From NCBI GenBank assembly GCA_027486585.1, contig JAIXOU010000114.1:1-35300 (forward strand): a stretch of 35,300 nt of DNA. Direction: 5' to 3'. This document shows, one piece after another, positions 25,455 through 35,046 of the stretch (its first letter is position 1; each line of letters opens with the position of its first letter). Source of the stretch: Verrucomicrobiaceae bacterium. GTDB taxonomy: Bacteria; Verrucomicrobiota; Verrucomicrobiia; Verrucomicrobiales; Verrucomicrobiaceae. The notes beneath the pieces were generated by a model. It searched no databases and had not been told where the DNA came from. It saw only the letters and a list, made by a program, of their open reading frames with translations. The position numbers and the translations under genes are program-made.

Positions 25455-26984
25455 TCAATCAGTCGGAAGCTGGGGCAGGTCATCGATATAAGTAGCCTCA
25501 GTCCGATGCAGTTCTTCAACGGTGGATCTCCGCAGCCGATCCAAGGTTTGACGCTGTTTTGTGTCTTGGGCCAGGTTGGTGAGTTCTTCAGGATCTGATT
25601 TCAGATCGTAGAGCTCCTCGGGCACTCCCGGCTGTAGGTAGCGGATGTATTTAAAGCGTCCGTCATTCAGGGCAGCATACCACGGCACATGATGGTGGAT
25701 GGCTTCCTTGGGGTCGCTTTTCATGACTCGAGAGACGTCGCTACCATAGTGGTCACCTGTTGCCTCAAAGAAGCATGGGAATGGCCACTCAGCCTGCTCT
25801 GGGTTCTTTAAGAGTGGCGTCAGGTCACGGCCATGTGTTTTCCACGGAATCTTCACCCCAGAGACTGCGCTCATTGTGGCGACGAGATCCGTGGCATTGA
25901 CTGGCCGTTGGCAAACTTTGCCTTCATGCAGGGTGCCGGGCTGGGAAATGATCAGGGGGCTGCGGTAGTTCGCATCATAGGGCGCCAGTTTGGTGCGGAA
26001 GCCGTGCTCTCCCATGGCAAAGCCCTGATCTGCGGTGAAGATGACCAGCGTATTCTCAAGTTGACCGCTGTCCTTGAGTGCTTGCATCACTCTGGCTACG
26101 CCCTCATCCAAAGCTGCAACACAGTCATTCACCTGGTGAATGTAGTCTGCGTATGGCAGAGATTTTTTATTGGATACATCGCCAAAAGATTCTCCACTTT
26201 TGATGGCGACGATTTGGCCCTGAGCGTCCTTTTTCCAGGACTGCGTTTCATTCAGGTAATCTGGCTTTCCTGGGCGTGGTCCCAAGATGTCCGCAGGGAC
26301 TGTGACGGGGTCCTTTTCATGCCGTCCTAAATGTCGATCCGCTGGTGTGGTCGGACCGTGAATGGCACCATAGCAAAGCCAAAGATACCAAGGCCTATCT
26401 GCGGGACGATTCTTCCCCGAAATGTAGTCGCAGGCCCAATCGGTGTAGTTGTCAGTGGAGTAACCAGAGACTTTTTTTTCGACGCCATTAAAGGCCAAAA
26501 TTTGATCCCCATAATAAGCTCCTGCATTGTCAGGGTGCTTCGGCCGATTCCAGACAATTTGGTAGTCCCAATCTCTGTCAAACCCACTATCCGTGCCGGT
26601 GTGCCATTTGCCGATATGGGCTGTGTGATAACCGCCAGCTCTTAACACAGCCGGGAAGAAGGGACATTTTTCGGGATCATACTCGCTCGCCGGATACTTG
26701 CCCTCCATGCGCATGGACTCGATGCCATGCGGATGCCGTCCGGTCAGTAAGGAAGAGCGTGAAGGCATGCACCAAGCTCCCATGTACGCATGAGTGAATC
26801 GCACCCCCGTTTTGGCCAAAGCATCAATGGCCGGTGTCTGAACACCTGGCAAGGCCTCTGGATAAGCGGAAACCGTCTTGTAAGACTGATCGTCGCTCAG
26901 AATGAAAAGAATATTTTGACGCCCTGCCGCTGTGAGCGACTGCGTGAGAACTCCAAAAAATAGAAAGAAAGCAGCGCGAAGCAT
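25455..26984 (-). CDS. Exported sulfatase, formylglycine type
   Basis: 509 residues with a signal peptide (hydrophobic residues 4-19, TAAG). The type I sulfatase motif CxPSR is C72-M-P-S-R76 in WCMPSRSSLLTG; Cys72 must be converted to formylglycine. Metal-binding D31-D32 and GKWHTG are also present, and a late TADQGFAMGEHG site completes the calcium site. This suggests desulfation of polysaccharides such as mucin or algal glycans in the periplasm. It lies 45 bp downstream of the secretin gene on the same strand, which is an unusual neighbour. The maturation enzyme gene is not in the window. Confidence 0.93.
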   Translation of the reverse strand: MLRAAFFLFFGVLTQSLTAAGRQNILFILSDDQSYKTVSAYPEALPGVQTPAIDALAKTGVRFTHAYMGAWCMPSRSSLLTGRHPHGIESMRMEGKYPASEYDPEKCPFFPAVLRAGGYHTAHIGKWHTGTDSGFDRDWDYQIVWNRPKHPDNAGAYYGDQILAFNGVEKKVSGYSTDNYTDWACDYISGKNRPADRPWYLWLCYGAIHGPTTPADRHLGRHEKDPVTVPADILGPRPGKPDYLNETQSWKKDAQGQIVAIKSGESFGDVSNKKSLPYADYIHQVNDCVAALDEGVARVMQALKDSGQLENTLVIFTADQGFAMGEHGFRTKLAPYDANYRSPLIISQPGTLHEGKVCQRPVNATDLVATMSAVSGVKIPWKTHGRDLTPLLKNPEQAEWPFPCFFEATGDHYGSDVSRVMKSDPKEAIHHHVPWYAALNDGRFKYIRYLQPGVPEELYDLKSDPEELTNLAQDTKQRQTLDRLRRSTVEELHRTEATYIDDLPQLPTD

Positions 26985-27028
26985 AGGGAGTGATAACGCT
27001 CGACGCTTGTTCAGCTATCAAGCCTTGA

Positions 27029-29452
27029 TCACATATCTGGATTGATCCGGTTACCTGAGGGATCAACCACCTTCACCGTCACGAAGAAGAGCAGATTCTT
27101 AGCCCTCTTCTGCTTCACCTTGCTCTGGAAAAATTTACCCACAAAAGGCAAATCACCCACGATGGGGATTTTGTCATTAATCATGATCGACTGATCGGAC
27201 ATTAATCCGCCCAGAACAACCGTTTGGCCGTCATAAACCTTCACACCCGTGACGATTTTCTTGGAGGTGAAAATAGGCTGGGTGATAATGTTCGGAGTTA
27301 ACTCTAATTTGGAGTTTCTCGAAACTTGATTGATCGGGCTGCCATAATTCACGAAGCCGAGAAACTCCGTTAAATCGGGTGTGACCAGCAGATCAATTGT
27401 TTTGCCGTCTTCGGAAATCTGCGGCTCTACGTCCAATATCATACCCACACGACGCGTCTCGAAAGCTGTCGGCGTGGTCGGTGTGACTGGTATAGCTGGA
27501 GCCCCAACAACAACTGAGGACACAAGAACACCGCCAACGAAGGTTTGAACTAAAGTTCCTCCACCAACATTGGTCGGAATTTGTGGTGGGTCGTACTCTG
27601 TTGGGTAAATGAATTCACGAACGAGTTCGATCGTTGCTTTCTGGCCGCTTTTCGTGATGACGGAAGGTTTTGAGACCAAATCAATGCCTGTTTTTTGATC
27701 CAAAGCACGCCAGACTACCTGAAATTGAGGTTCAGTTAGAACACCTGTCAGAGACAAGGCACCAGGAGATCTTTTCGAAGTGGGCGTGACAGAGCCATAG
27801 AGGACATCTTCAATGGTTGTGTTACCTAAATTGCCTGAACTACGGAGGCCTGATGATCCAACCCCAACATTGGTGGCCGCTAGGGCAGAGTTTTCCGGGA
27901 ACTCATTCACGCGGAAGTTTGAACTCTGTGCATTGCCTACGGTTCCGCCGGCAAAGGTCATTTTTGTCCCGAAGCTGTTCAGCAACCAATCAAAACCAAA
28001 TTCTTCCAACTTGGTATTGTTGACTTCGACAATTTTAACTTCGACCACGGCCATTTTCGGAGCCGTGTTCAGAGTCTGCTCCACGAGTCCATCGATCAAT
28101 TCGATGTTCTTTGCCGTATTTCGAACAGTGAGCATGTTTGCGACAGGGTTATAGCTAGCTCCTGCGCCTTCGGGGAAAATCACGCCACGGCTTTCAAGGA
28201 ATTCTTTGGCACCAAGACGGCGAACGAGTGTGCCTGCTGCTACTGCCCCGGGCGCTTGAGCTGAAAATGGATCCGCTGCGGCTGCTGGTGCTGATGTGAT
28301 AAAATCAGGCGGGACTCGATAGCTTTTAGAAATGATGGTCTGGTTCGTGTCTGTCAAAGGCACGATTCGAACGGCATACTCCTCGACACGGTAATTCACC
28401 CCAGCCACCTGAGTGACATAGCGCAGAACTTCTTCAATCGGCACATTGACCAGATTGAGGGTGATTGGGCGCAAGGCGTCATCGCCAGAGACGCCGTTCA
28501 CAAAATCCACGCCCTTTTTGGTAGGGTCAAGATCGCGTGCGCGAACTTTCAGGTATTCTAAAACCTCTTCTAAAGTTGCTGCTGTGAAGTCAACACGCTC
28601 AATCCTCAAGTCTCTCAGTTTAGCCGTGATGCTAGCCCGGCCACTTTTTTGACCCGAGTCAGCTTGCTGTGCGCGCTCAGCACCGAAAAGGGCGCTGATG
28701 TCTTCAGCTTTGAGCCGGGGTTTATCTTCCCAGAGTTCGTTGACGCCATTCAGCATCCTCGCGCGAGTATGATCTTTAGCTGCTTCAAAGTAGCGCGCAC
28801 GATCTGCTTCCACACGTTCCATGCCACGGCGTGCGGCAGAGTTTGTGACATCAATACGCAACACCTCTTCGTAGGTGCTGAGTGCTTTATCATACAGGCC
28901 AGTCTCTTGTTGGGACGCGGCCATCGTAAGCAGGCGTTGTACCTCTCCCACATTTTTGATGTGTTTGGGGGTTAGCGCGCGTGGATACCGATCCGGGTCA
29001 TTGAGACGGGCACGAAGTTCCACGATTTCACGCCGACCTTTCGCCACAGCTGGACTATCGATGGCATCTAGAATCTTGAGAGCCTCAGGATAGCTACCTG
29101 TAGCCATCAGTTCACTGGCTCTTCTCAGGCCTGAATGCACATAGCCTTCTCGGGCCACCGCTCTAACTTCTTGGCTCAGGGGTATGTCGGGAACACTTTG
29201 ATAGATCTCCTGATACAGCGCATAGGCTGCCTCGGCGTTCCCTGCTTCATAGAGGGTGCCAGCTTCAGAAAGCCGGTTCGCCTGAGTCTCAATCATGGCT
29301 GCACGCCGTTGAACTTCTTTTTCGGCAATACCTACCGTAGAGCTCGGCCCAGCCAAGACATGCACACAGACTGCGAGGCCGGCTATAGCCAGCAGGCCAG
29401 CACGAGGGGGACTAGTGTATGTTAAAACTATCTGGGGGGAAAATCGAATCAT
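27029..29452 (-). CDS. Secretin, type IV pilus outer-membrane protein (PilQ-like, Amuc_1098-type)
   Basis: About 807 residues from ATG 29452; ATG 29515 and TTG 29524 are in-frame alternatives, giving 828 or 831. The signal peptide (hydrophobic stretch ending VHVLAG) precedes a helical, TPR-like N-region (about residues 30-220: YEAGNAEAAYALYQEIYQ). Then come a STN/N0-like domain (ITLNLVNVPIEEVLRYVTQVAGVNY), an N1-like repeat (GASYNPVANMLTVRNTAKNIELIDGLVEQ) and the secretin core (VEVKIVEVNNTKLEEFG, then KKIVTGVKVYDGQTVVLGGLM and PIVGDLPFVGKFF). These would form the outer-membrane gate for pili or secretion. No pilM/N/O-like genes are next to it. Annotators of Verrucomicrobiota place such proteins in an Amuc_1098 family. 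Confidence 0.88.
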   Translation of the reverse strand: MIRFSPQIVLTYTSPPRAGLLAIAGLAVCVHVLAGPSSTVGIAEKEVQRRAAMIETQANRLSEAGTLYEAGNAEAAYALYQEIYQSVPDIPLSQEVRAVAREGYVHSGLRRASELMATGSYPEALKILDAIDSPAVAKGRREIVELRARLNDPDRYPRALTPKHIKNVGEVQRLLTMAASQQETGLYDKALSTYEEVLRIDVTNSAARRGMERVEADRARYFEAAKDHTRARMLNGVNELWEDKPRLKAEDISALFGAERAQQADSGQKSGRASITAKLRDLRIERVDFTAATLEEVLEYLKVRARDLDPTKKGVDFVNGVSGDDALRPITLNLVNVPIEEVLRYVTQVAGVNYRVEEYAVRIVPLTDTNQTIISKSYRVPPDFITSAPAAAADPFSAQAPGAVAAGTLVRRLGAKEFLESRGVIFPEGAGASYNPVANMLTVRNTAKNIELIDGLVEQTLNTAPKMAVVEVKIVEVNNTKLEEFGFDWLLNSFGTKMTFAGGTVGNAQSSNFRVNEFPENSALAATNVGVGSSGLRSSGNLGNTTIEDVLYGSVTPTSKRSPGALSLTGVLTEPQFQVVWRALDQKTGIDLVSKPSVITKSGQKATIELVREFIYPTEYDPPQIPTNVGGGTLVQTFVGGVLVSSVVVGAPAIPVTPTTPTAFETRRVGMILDVEPQISEDGKTIDLLVTPDLTEFLGFVNYGSPINQVSRNSKLELTPNIITQPIFTSKKIVTGVKVYDGQTVVLGGLMSDQSIMINDKIPIVGDLPFVGKFFQSKVKQKRAKNLLFFVTVKVVDPSGNRINPDM

Positions 29453-29576
29453 CGACGGAATGGGAGAACAGCGAATAATTAGGAATATCAACTTTTTCGC
29501 CTGAGCCCAAGACATTTTATTCAAAGAATGCAGGTTTTAATTTGGACTCACGCAAAACAAAAGATGCGGAAAAACT

Positions 29577-29591
29577 AAACTAGTCTAGTTT
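29577..29591. promoter_or_regulatory. Palindrome AAACTAG-T-CTAGTTT
   Basis: A perfect 15-bp inverted repeat (7-bp arms around a single T) ends 13 bp before the start codon at 29605. It lies in the divergent gap between the secretin gene and the 29605 gene. It could be an operator controlling one or both; no -10 or -35 is claimed. Confidence 0.4.
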
Positions 29592-29604
29592 TCATCCCCC
29601 CTCC

Positions 29605-30912
29605 ATGCCTATCATCCAACCACCAATTGGATCATTTTCGCGACTTTTCACGAAGATTGGTCCCTCGGTTTTTCTCTCTAGTTTTCTCTTCCTCGACCTG
29701 TCTTTTGGTCAAATTACCAGCCTCGAAGATCTGGGTCTGCTCGTCGCGCAGTCTGATACAAAGACTGTGACAGAAACGATCAACTCGGCCGTCAAAACAT
29801 CGGTAAATCCTAATGTTTTTTACCTCAACCCTGGACCCTGGGGCCGATTACGCTGTGCTTATATCTATCTTGAGGCTCCAAAGTCTCTGATGGAAAATTT
29901 CCCTCTACCCAGTTCACATCCACGCTGGGGCTTCGCAGAGTCGATGAAAGATCAATTGCCGGAACTTTTTAAATCCGCTAATCTTTCTCAGAGCATGATC
30001 ACGGCTCTGCTAGACCCAAAAACGCTTATCACAGCAGACGGCAATGTTTATGTTTTCCCTGCTATTGCTGATCTCATGGCCATGACGCCTGAATCTCGTA
30101 GCCTAATTTATACCGAACTCGCTAAAAATCAGGTCAACGAGTATCAGGTGGACCCAGTCCTAATTGTCGGTCAAGAAATCAAAGATTGGTTCCGAACCAG
30201 TAAGCTACGTCCGGAAACTATCGCTCTCATTGAGCAGCTCAGTTACAAGCGTGGAGAGACGACCGCCTTCAGTGATGTTTCCGTTCTGATGAACTCAGCC
30301 ACCTCGGATGCGGATGCGCGGGCCATCTTCAAAGCGATGACCCGCACACGCTCCATCTTGGTGAAGCTGGAAGTGGATCATGACTCGAACGTGGCCGAAC
30401 TCTCCCATTACTGGTCGCCCGCCTTCATGAATCGTCATAAAGACATCGATCCGCTTATTCAATCCATCATTGATACAGATGGCATTGAGGCACTGCCGCT
30501 GTCTCATTTATTGCCCGCCCTTGCTCGAAAACTGATCTACACCTATCCAGACCTTGACTTGGCAAAGCATGGGCGACTCCCTGACTGCCATTGGACCTCA
30601 TTGAATTTTTTCAATTACGATCCCCATGAGTATTTGCTGGACGAGCGTCTCGCCACAAACTCAGTTTTAGAACACTTCGCACCCGTAGAGCCTCCCTATC
30701 AATATGGGGATATTCTTTTCTTTCTGAACGCTAAAACAGGAGATGCTTACCATTCTTGCATTCAGCTGGCTGACAATCTTGTGTACACCAAAAATGGCCG
30801 CAATCTCCTGTCTCCCTGGATCATCATGCGCCGTGAAGATTTAGAGAAAGTCTATCTCTATCGCGGAGACGGTCGTGTTCAGGGATTCCGCAGGAAACCC
30901 GAAACACCTTAA
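29605..30912 (+). CDS. Exported protein with possible NlpC/P60-like C-terminus
   Basis: 435 residues with a signal peptide (hydrophobic about 20-35, FGQ). I do not recognise the first about 320 residues. Near the C-terminus, DCHWTSLNFFNY carries C328 at the start of a predicted helix. About 55 residues on there is YGDILFFLN...DAYHSCIQL with H383, then a Gly-Asn turn, NGRN. This Cys-helix / GDILFF / His order is that of NlpC/P60 and amidase-like thiol peptidases, so a cell-wall or peptide hydrolase is a reasonable guess. It is transcribed divergently from the secretin gene, and a palindrome lies just upstream. SD is absent. Confidence 0.7.
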   Translation: MPIIQPPIGSFSRLFTKIGPSVFLSSFLFLDLSFGQITSLEDLGLLVAQSDTKTVTETINSAVKTSVNPNVFYLNPGPWGRLRCAYIYLEAPKSLMENFPLPSSHPRWGFAESMKDQLPELFKSANLSQSMITALLDPKTLITADGNVYVFPAIADLMAMTPESRSLIYTELAKNQVNEYQVDPVLIVGQEIKDWFRTSKLRPETIALIEQLSYKRGETTAFSDVSVLMNSATSDADARAIFKAMTRTRSILVKLEVDHDSNVAELSHYWSPAFMNRHKDIDPLIQSIIDTDGIEALPLSHLLPALARKLIYTYPDLDLAKHGRLPDCHWTSLNFFNYDPHEYLLDERLATNSVLEHFAPVEPPYQYGDILFFLNAKTGDAYHSCIQLADNLVYTKNGRNLLSPWIIMRREDLEKVYLYRGDGRVQGFRRKPETP

Positions 30913-30926
30913 AGTGGTCTGACCGT

Positions 30927-31307
30927 TTAGGTCAGTTCAACGATCACTTCGATCTCAATCAAAGCTCCCAGGGGCAGTCCAGCCACCGCTACCGTGGACC
31001 TTGCAGGTTTATGGTCTCCGAATGCCTCTGCGTAGATTGGGTTCACCTTTGGAAAGTCGGCCATGTCTTTGAGAAAGACGGTCGCTTTCACCACCTGCCT
31101 AAGTTCCAGATTTTGAGAGGCCAACAGAGCCTTGATATTGGTCAGCACTTGCCTGGCCTGGCCTTCTACCTCAGCCGCCTCGATCGTGCCAGAAGCTGGG
31201 TTGATTGGAATTTGACCCGAACAAAACAATAAATTGCCTGAGCGCACAGCTTGGGAATAGGGGCCGACCGCAGACGGCACATTGGGAGCATTGTTGATGA
31301 GATCCAT
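30927..31307 (-). CDS. ridA: RidA family enamine/imine deaminase
   Basis: 126 residues from ATG 31307; a longer frame to 31358 adds an unlikely leader. The N-terminus (MDLINNAPNVPSAVGPYSQAV) is typical of RidA. R103 in KPARSTVAV and E118 in IEIEVIVE are at the positions of the catalytic Arg105 and Glu120 of the family. RidA hydrolyses reactive 2-aminoacrylate and related imines to ketoacids. It lies divergent from the cytochrome gene (88 bp gap) and ends 14 bp from the preceding gene's stop. Confidence 0.95.
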   Translation of the reverse strand: MDLINNAPNVPSAVGPYSQAVRSGNLLFCSGQIPINPASGTIEAAEVEGQARQVLTNIKALLASQNLELRQVVKATVFLKDMADFPKVNPIYAEAFGDHKPARSTVAVAGLPLGALIEIEVIVELT

Positions 31308-31394
31308 ATGTTTCTTTTGGGCGCGGATAGTCTGACGGTCAAGTGCGCCTTGGCGCAAGAAAGACCTCGTTAGTCTGCGTTATGTTGATCTCAC

Positions 31395-33818
31395 ATGTTT
31401 CGTTGCCTGCTCCCTTTTTCAATTTTGATCTCTGTTCTCTCTGCTAGCGCAGCTGTGGACTTCGCCCATCAGATCGTGCCTATTTTAAAAAAGCACTGTG
31501 CCGAGTGCCATGCAGGTGACAAAAAGAAGGGCGGTTTTTCTTTCAATACTCGTGAAGCCCTCATCGATGGCAGTGAAAATGGCCCCGTGATCGCTAAAGC
31601 CAGTCCGGACAAAAGCCGCCTCGTCGAAGTCATTCTCTCCACGGATAGCGACGAACAGATGCCGCCGAAAGGTGACCGCCTTAGCGCTGCCGAGATTGCC
31701 TTGTTGAAAAACTGGATCGCTGAGGATCTGCCTTGGGAGCAGGGTTTTGCTTTCAAAAAACCCGCTTATGAGCCTCCGCTAAAACCGCGACGTCCCTTGT
31801 TGCCAGCTGCTGTGGAGAATCGCACCCATCCTCTGGACCGCATCCTCGATCAATACCTCGCCGATCATCATCGCGAGCCACCGGTTCCCATCGACGACGC
31901 CACTTTTGCCCGCCGATTGCATTTGGATCTCATCGGCCTGCTGCCAGAGCCCGCGGCGCTTGAGAAGTTCTTGAGCGACACCGCCCCAGATAAGCGGACC
32001 AAGTTGATCGCAAGCCTGCTGAGTAACGACCAAGCCTATGCCGAGCACTGGCTCACTTTTTGGAATGACCTGCTGCGCAACGACTACAGTGGCACCGGTT
32101 TCATCACTGGAGGACGCAAGCAGATCAGCAAATGGCTCTACGACTCGCTCATTCACAACAAGCCTGCGGATCAAATGGCCCGCGAGCTCATCGCTCCTCC
32201 TGGAGATGAGAGCCGTGGATTCATCGAAGGCATCAAATGGCGTGGTGAGGTCAGTGCTGGGCAGACCACAGAGATTCAGTTCGCCCAAAGTGTCTCTCAG
32301 AGCTTTCTCGGGATCAACATGAAGTGCGCCTCTTGTCACGACAGTTTTATTGATCGCTGGAAGCTGGATGAAGCCTACGGCCTTGCTGCCATCTTTTCTA
32401 CACGGCCGCTCGACATCGCCCGCTGTGATAAGCCTACCGGTCGCATGGCGCAGGCCTCGTGGCTCTTCCCTGAGCTGGGTCAGGTCGATCCCAAGGCGGC
32501 GCAACCCGAGCGCCTAAAACAACTCGCTGCCCTGCTGACGCATCCCGAGAATGGTCGCTTTCCGCGCACTCTCGTTAACCGCCTCTGGCATCGACTCATG
32601 GGGCGTGGCATCGTTCATCCCGTGGACTCCATGCAGACTGAGCCATGGAGCAGCGACCTGCTCGATTACCTGGCCAGTGACTTCTCAGATCAGAAGTATG
32701 ATTTGAAAAAAGTGCTCACTCTCATCGCCAGCTCCCAAGCTTATCAGAGTCAGGCAGAGATCCTGAAGCCAGACGCCGATAGCCAAGGCTACGTCTATGC
32801 AGGTCCCCGTAGCAAGCGGCTCACCGCCGAGCAGTTTATTGACGCCGTCTGGACAATTACCGGCACAGCGCCCGCCAAGATGGACGCCCCAGTCATGCGC
32901 GGGAAAGTGGACCCCGCGGCTGTGAAAAACATCCAGCTCAGCGCCCAGTGGATCTGGGGAGATAGCGCTAAAGCAGGTGCACCACCAGCAGGTGAAACCC
33001 TCACCCTGAGAAAGACATTCACGCTGCCTGCTGCCGTGACCAGCGCCTCAGCCGTGGTAACTTGCGACAACGCCTTCACTTTGTACGTCAATGGTCGTAA
33101 AGTCAGTCAGAGCGACGACTGGCAGCAGATGGAAGCCGTCCCACTTCACACCTCATTGATCGCTGGAGACAACACCATCGTCATTATCGCTAAAAACGCT
33201 GGTGCAGGCCCAAACGCCGCAGGAGCTTATTTCGAGGCGCTCGTTCGGCTGGCCAATGGCAAATCACAAAGCCTGATCACCGACAGCACCTGGGAATTTC
33301 ATCCGACCGCACCCGCAGGCAAAGAGGGCCGCCTCGGAGCTCTGCCCAAACAAGGTTGGAAACCCGTCACCGTAGTGAAATCGCTGCCTGTCTGGAGCGC
33401 GCTTATTCAAAAGCAGGCTCCCGCTCTGCTGGCTCAGGCCGCCCAGGGCAGCCTTCAGCCCGTCCGGGCCAGCCTGCTAAAGAGTGACTTCCTCATGCGA
33501 AGTCTTGGCAGGCCCAATCGTGATCAAATCGTCTCTATGCGCCCAGACGACCTCACCACTTTGGAGGCCATTGATTTGGCCAACGGAGCCATCCTCACCG
33601 ACACGCTTTCCAAAGGTGCCCAAAATCTCAGTGCCAAAAACTGGCCAGACAGTGCGGCCTTCATCACCTGGCTCTATCAGTCCGCCCTCTGCCGACAGCC
33701 TACTTCTGTTGAGTTGAGTGCCTTCAGCTCAGCCATTGGCGAAAAAGTCACCCAACAAGCCATTGCCGACAGCCTCTGGACCGTCCTGATGCTGCCCGAG
33801 TTTCAGCGCCTGCGCTAA
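31395..33818 (+). CDS. Secreted c-type cytochrome / DUF1549 / DUF1553 protein
   Basis: 807 residues with a signal peptide (about 1-20). The PSCyt1 heme motif is C35-A-E-C-H39, with later EQMPPKGD. DUF1549 (about 145-345) follows and ends with a second CxxCH, C311-A-S-C-H315. DUF1553-like sequence (about 355-510 and 650-806) is interrupted by a beta-sandwich insertion (about 515-640: WIWGDS...TLRKTF...TLYVNGRKV...IIAKN) that resembles carbohydrate-binding rhamnosidase-type domains. In Planctomycetes and Verrucomicrobiota these proteins usually pair with a DUF1501 protein; here the next gene is bioB. Role unknown, presumed periplasmic or surface redox or glycan-related. Confidence 0.9.
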   Translation: MFRCLLPFSILISVLSASAAVDFAHQIVPILKKHCAECHAGDKKKGGFSFNTREALIDGSENGPVIAKASPDKSRLVEVILSTDSDEQMPPKGDRLSAAEIALLKNWIAEDLPWEQGFAFKKPAYEPPLKPRRPLLPAAVENRTHPLDRILDQYLADHHREPPVPIDDATFARRLHLDLIGLLPEPAALEKFLSDTAPDKRTKLIASLLSNDQAYAEHWLTFWNDLLRNDYSGTGFITGGRKQISKWLYDSLIHNKPADQMARELIAPPGDESRGFIEGIKWRGEVSAGQTTEIQFAQSVSQSFLGINMKCASCHDSFIDRWKLDEAYGLAAIFSTRPLDIARCDKPTGRMAQASWLFPELGQVDPKAAQPERLKQLAALLTHPENGRFPRTLVNRLWHRLMGRGIVHPVDSMQTEPWSSDLLDYLASDFSDQKYDLKKVLTLIASSQAYQSQAEILKPDADSQGYVYAGPRSKRLTAEQFIDAVWTITGTAPAKMDAPVMRGKVDPAAVKNIQLSAQWIWGDSAKAGAPPAGETLTLRKTFTLPAAVTSASAVVTCDNAFTLYVNGRKVSQSDDWQQMEAVPLHTSLIAGDNTIVIIAKNAGAGPNAAGAYFEALVRLANGKSQSLITDSTWEFHPTAPAGKEGRLGALPKQGWKPVTVVKSLPVWSALIQKQAPALLAQAAQGSLQPVRASLLKSDFLMRSLGRPNRDQIVSMRPDDLTTLEAIDLANGAILTDTLSKGAQNLSAKNWPDSAAFITWLYQSALCRQPTSVELSAFSSAIGEKVTQQAIADSLWTVLMLPEFQRLR

Positions 33819-33954
33819 AGTTCCGTCGATTTCGCAGAAAAGGCACTTCTAGCCAACCATCGTGAAGAACATCCCATTTTGTGAATAATGTGAAGGCAAG
33901 GTGGAGCTTCTCTCTTGCTGGATAAGCAGTTTCGTGGCAGAAGAGCGGTTGAGC

Positions 33955-34971
33955 ATGAATTACACAGACCTGCACCGCATCTATCACCAGCCATTTTTTG
34001 ATCTTATCAAGCAATCACGCGCAGTGCATGAAGAGCATTGGACCAGCAATGAAGTGCAGCTGTGCACGCTGCTAAGCATCAAGACGGGTGGTTGCAGTGA
34101 AGACTGTGGTTACTGTGCTCAGAGTGCTCGTTATACCACCGACGTGAAGGCGGAGAAATTGATGGGCCGGGAACAAGTTATGGAGCGCGCCCTTGCTGCC
34201 CGCGCCAATGGATCTACCCGCTTTTGCATGGGCGCTGCCTGGAAAGGTGTCCGCGTTGGTACTCAAAAATTTGATCAAGTGGTCGATATCGTAAAAGACG
34301 TGGCCACGCTGGGCATGGAGGTCTGTGTGACCCTCGGTGAGCTGGGCAGTGAAGAGGCCCGCATTCTGAAAGAAGCTGGTGTGACAGCTTACAATCACAA
34401 CATCGACACCTCTCCTGAGCATTATCCAAACATTGTCACAACGCACACCTTTGACGACCGACTCAGCACCATCCGCCATGCGCAGGATGCTGGGATGTCC
34501 GTCTGCTGTGGTGGCATTCTGGGCTTGGGCGAGACGATTGAGGATCGCCTAAAAATGCTGGAAGTGCTCAGCAACTTCAATCCGCATCCCGAGAGCGTGC
34601 CGATCAATGCCCTCATGCCGCAGAAGGGTACGCCCTTGGGTGAGAATGTGCAGGTGGATAGCTTTTCATTGGTGCGCATGATCGCCGTGACGCGCATTGC
34701 CATTCCTCGGGCAAAGGTCCGCCTGAGTGCTGGTCGCACGAATTTGAGCCGTGAAGCTCAGGCGCTGGCCTTCTTTGCTGGTGCTAACTCGATTTTCTAC
34801 GGAGACAAACTGCTCACGGCCGCTAATCCTCGTGCCAATGAAGATTTGGCTCTTTTGCGTGAGCTCGGACTCAGCGCGCAACAGCCAAACCCGAGCATGG
34901 AGGCACCTCTGGCCGACGAAGTCCGTGAGCTGGCCCCGGCCTCCTGCGCACTGGCCGGCTGTGGTGCTTAA
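33955..34971 (+). CDS. bioB: Biotin synthase BioB
   Basis: 338 residues from ATG 33955; a GTG at 33901 would add 18 residues. The radical-SAM cluster motif CxxxCxxC is C47, C51, C54 in GGCSEDCGYCAQS. YNHNIDTSPEHYPNI, GGILGLGET, INALMPQKGTP and LSAGR (with the conserved Arg of the auxiliary [2Fe-2S] site) are BioB signatures. It inserts sulfur into dethiobiotin in the last step of biotin synthesis. No other biotin gene is near. It ends with CALAGCGA. The upstream leader is 136 bp with no clear SD. Confidence 0.97.
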   Translation: MNYTDLHRIYHQPFFDLIKQSRAVHEEHWTSNEVQLCTLLSIKTGGCSEDCGYCAQSARYTTDVKAEKLMGREQVMERALAARANGSTRFCMGAAWKGVRVGTQKFDQVVDIVKDVATLGMEVCVTLGELGSEEARILKEAGVTAYNHNIDTSPEHYPNIVTTHTFDDRLSTIRHAQDAGMSVCCGGILGLGETIEDRLKMLEVLSNFNPHPESVPINALMPQKGTPLGENVQVDSFSLVRMIAVTRIAIPRAKVRLSAGRTNLSREAQALAFFAGANSIFYGDKLLTAANPRANEDLALLRELGLSAQQPNPSMEAPLADEVRELAPASCALAGCGA

Positions 34972-35046
34972 ATTTATTTTTCGTTGGCCCCAAGAAACCT
35001 GAATCAACTGCGTGATTTAGATTGAACACATCTCATTTTTTCTACC

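Noticed and set aside
31779-32504. 241-codon open frame opposite the cytochrome gene
   Set aside because: It lies antisense to DUF1549 coding sequence whose motifs are intact.
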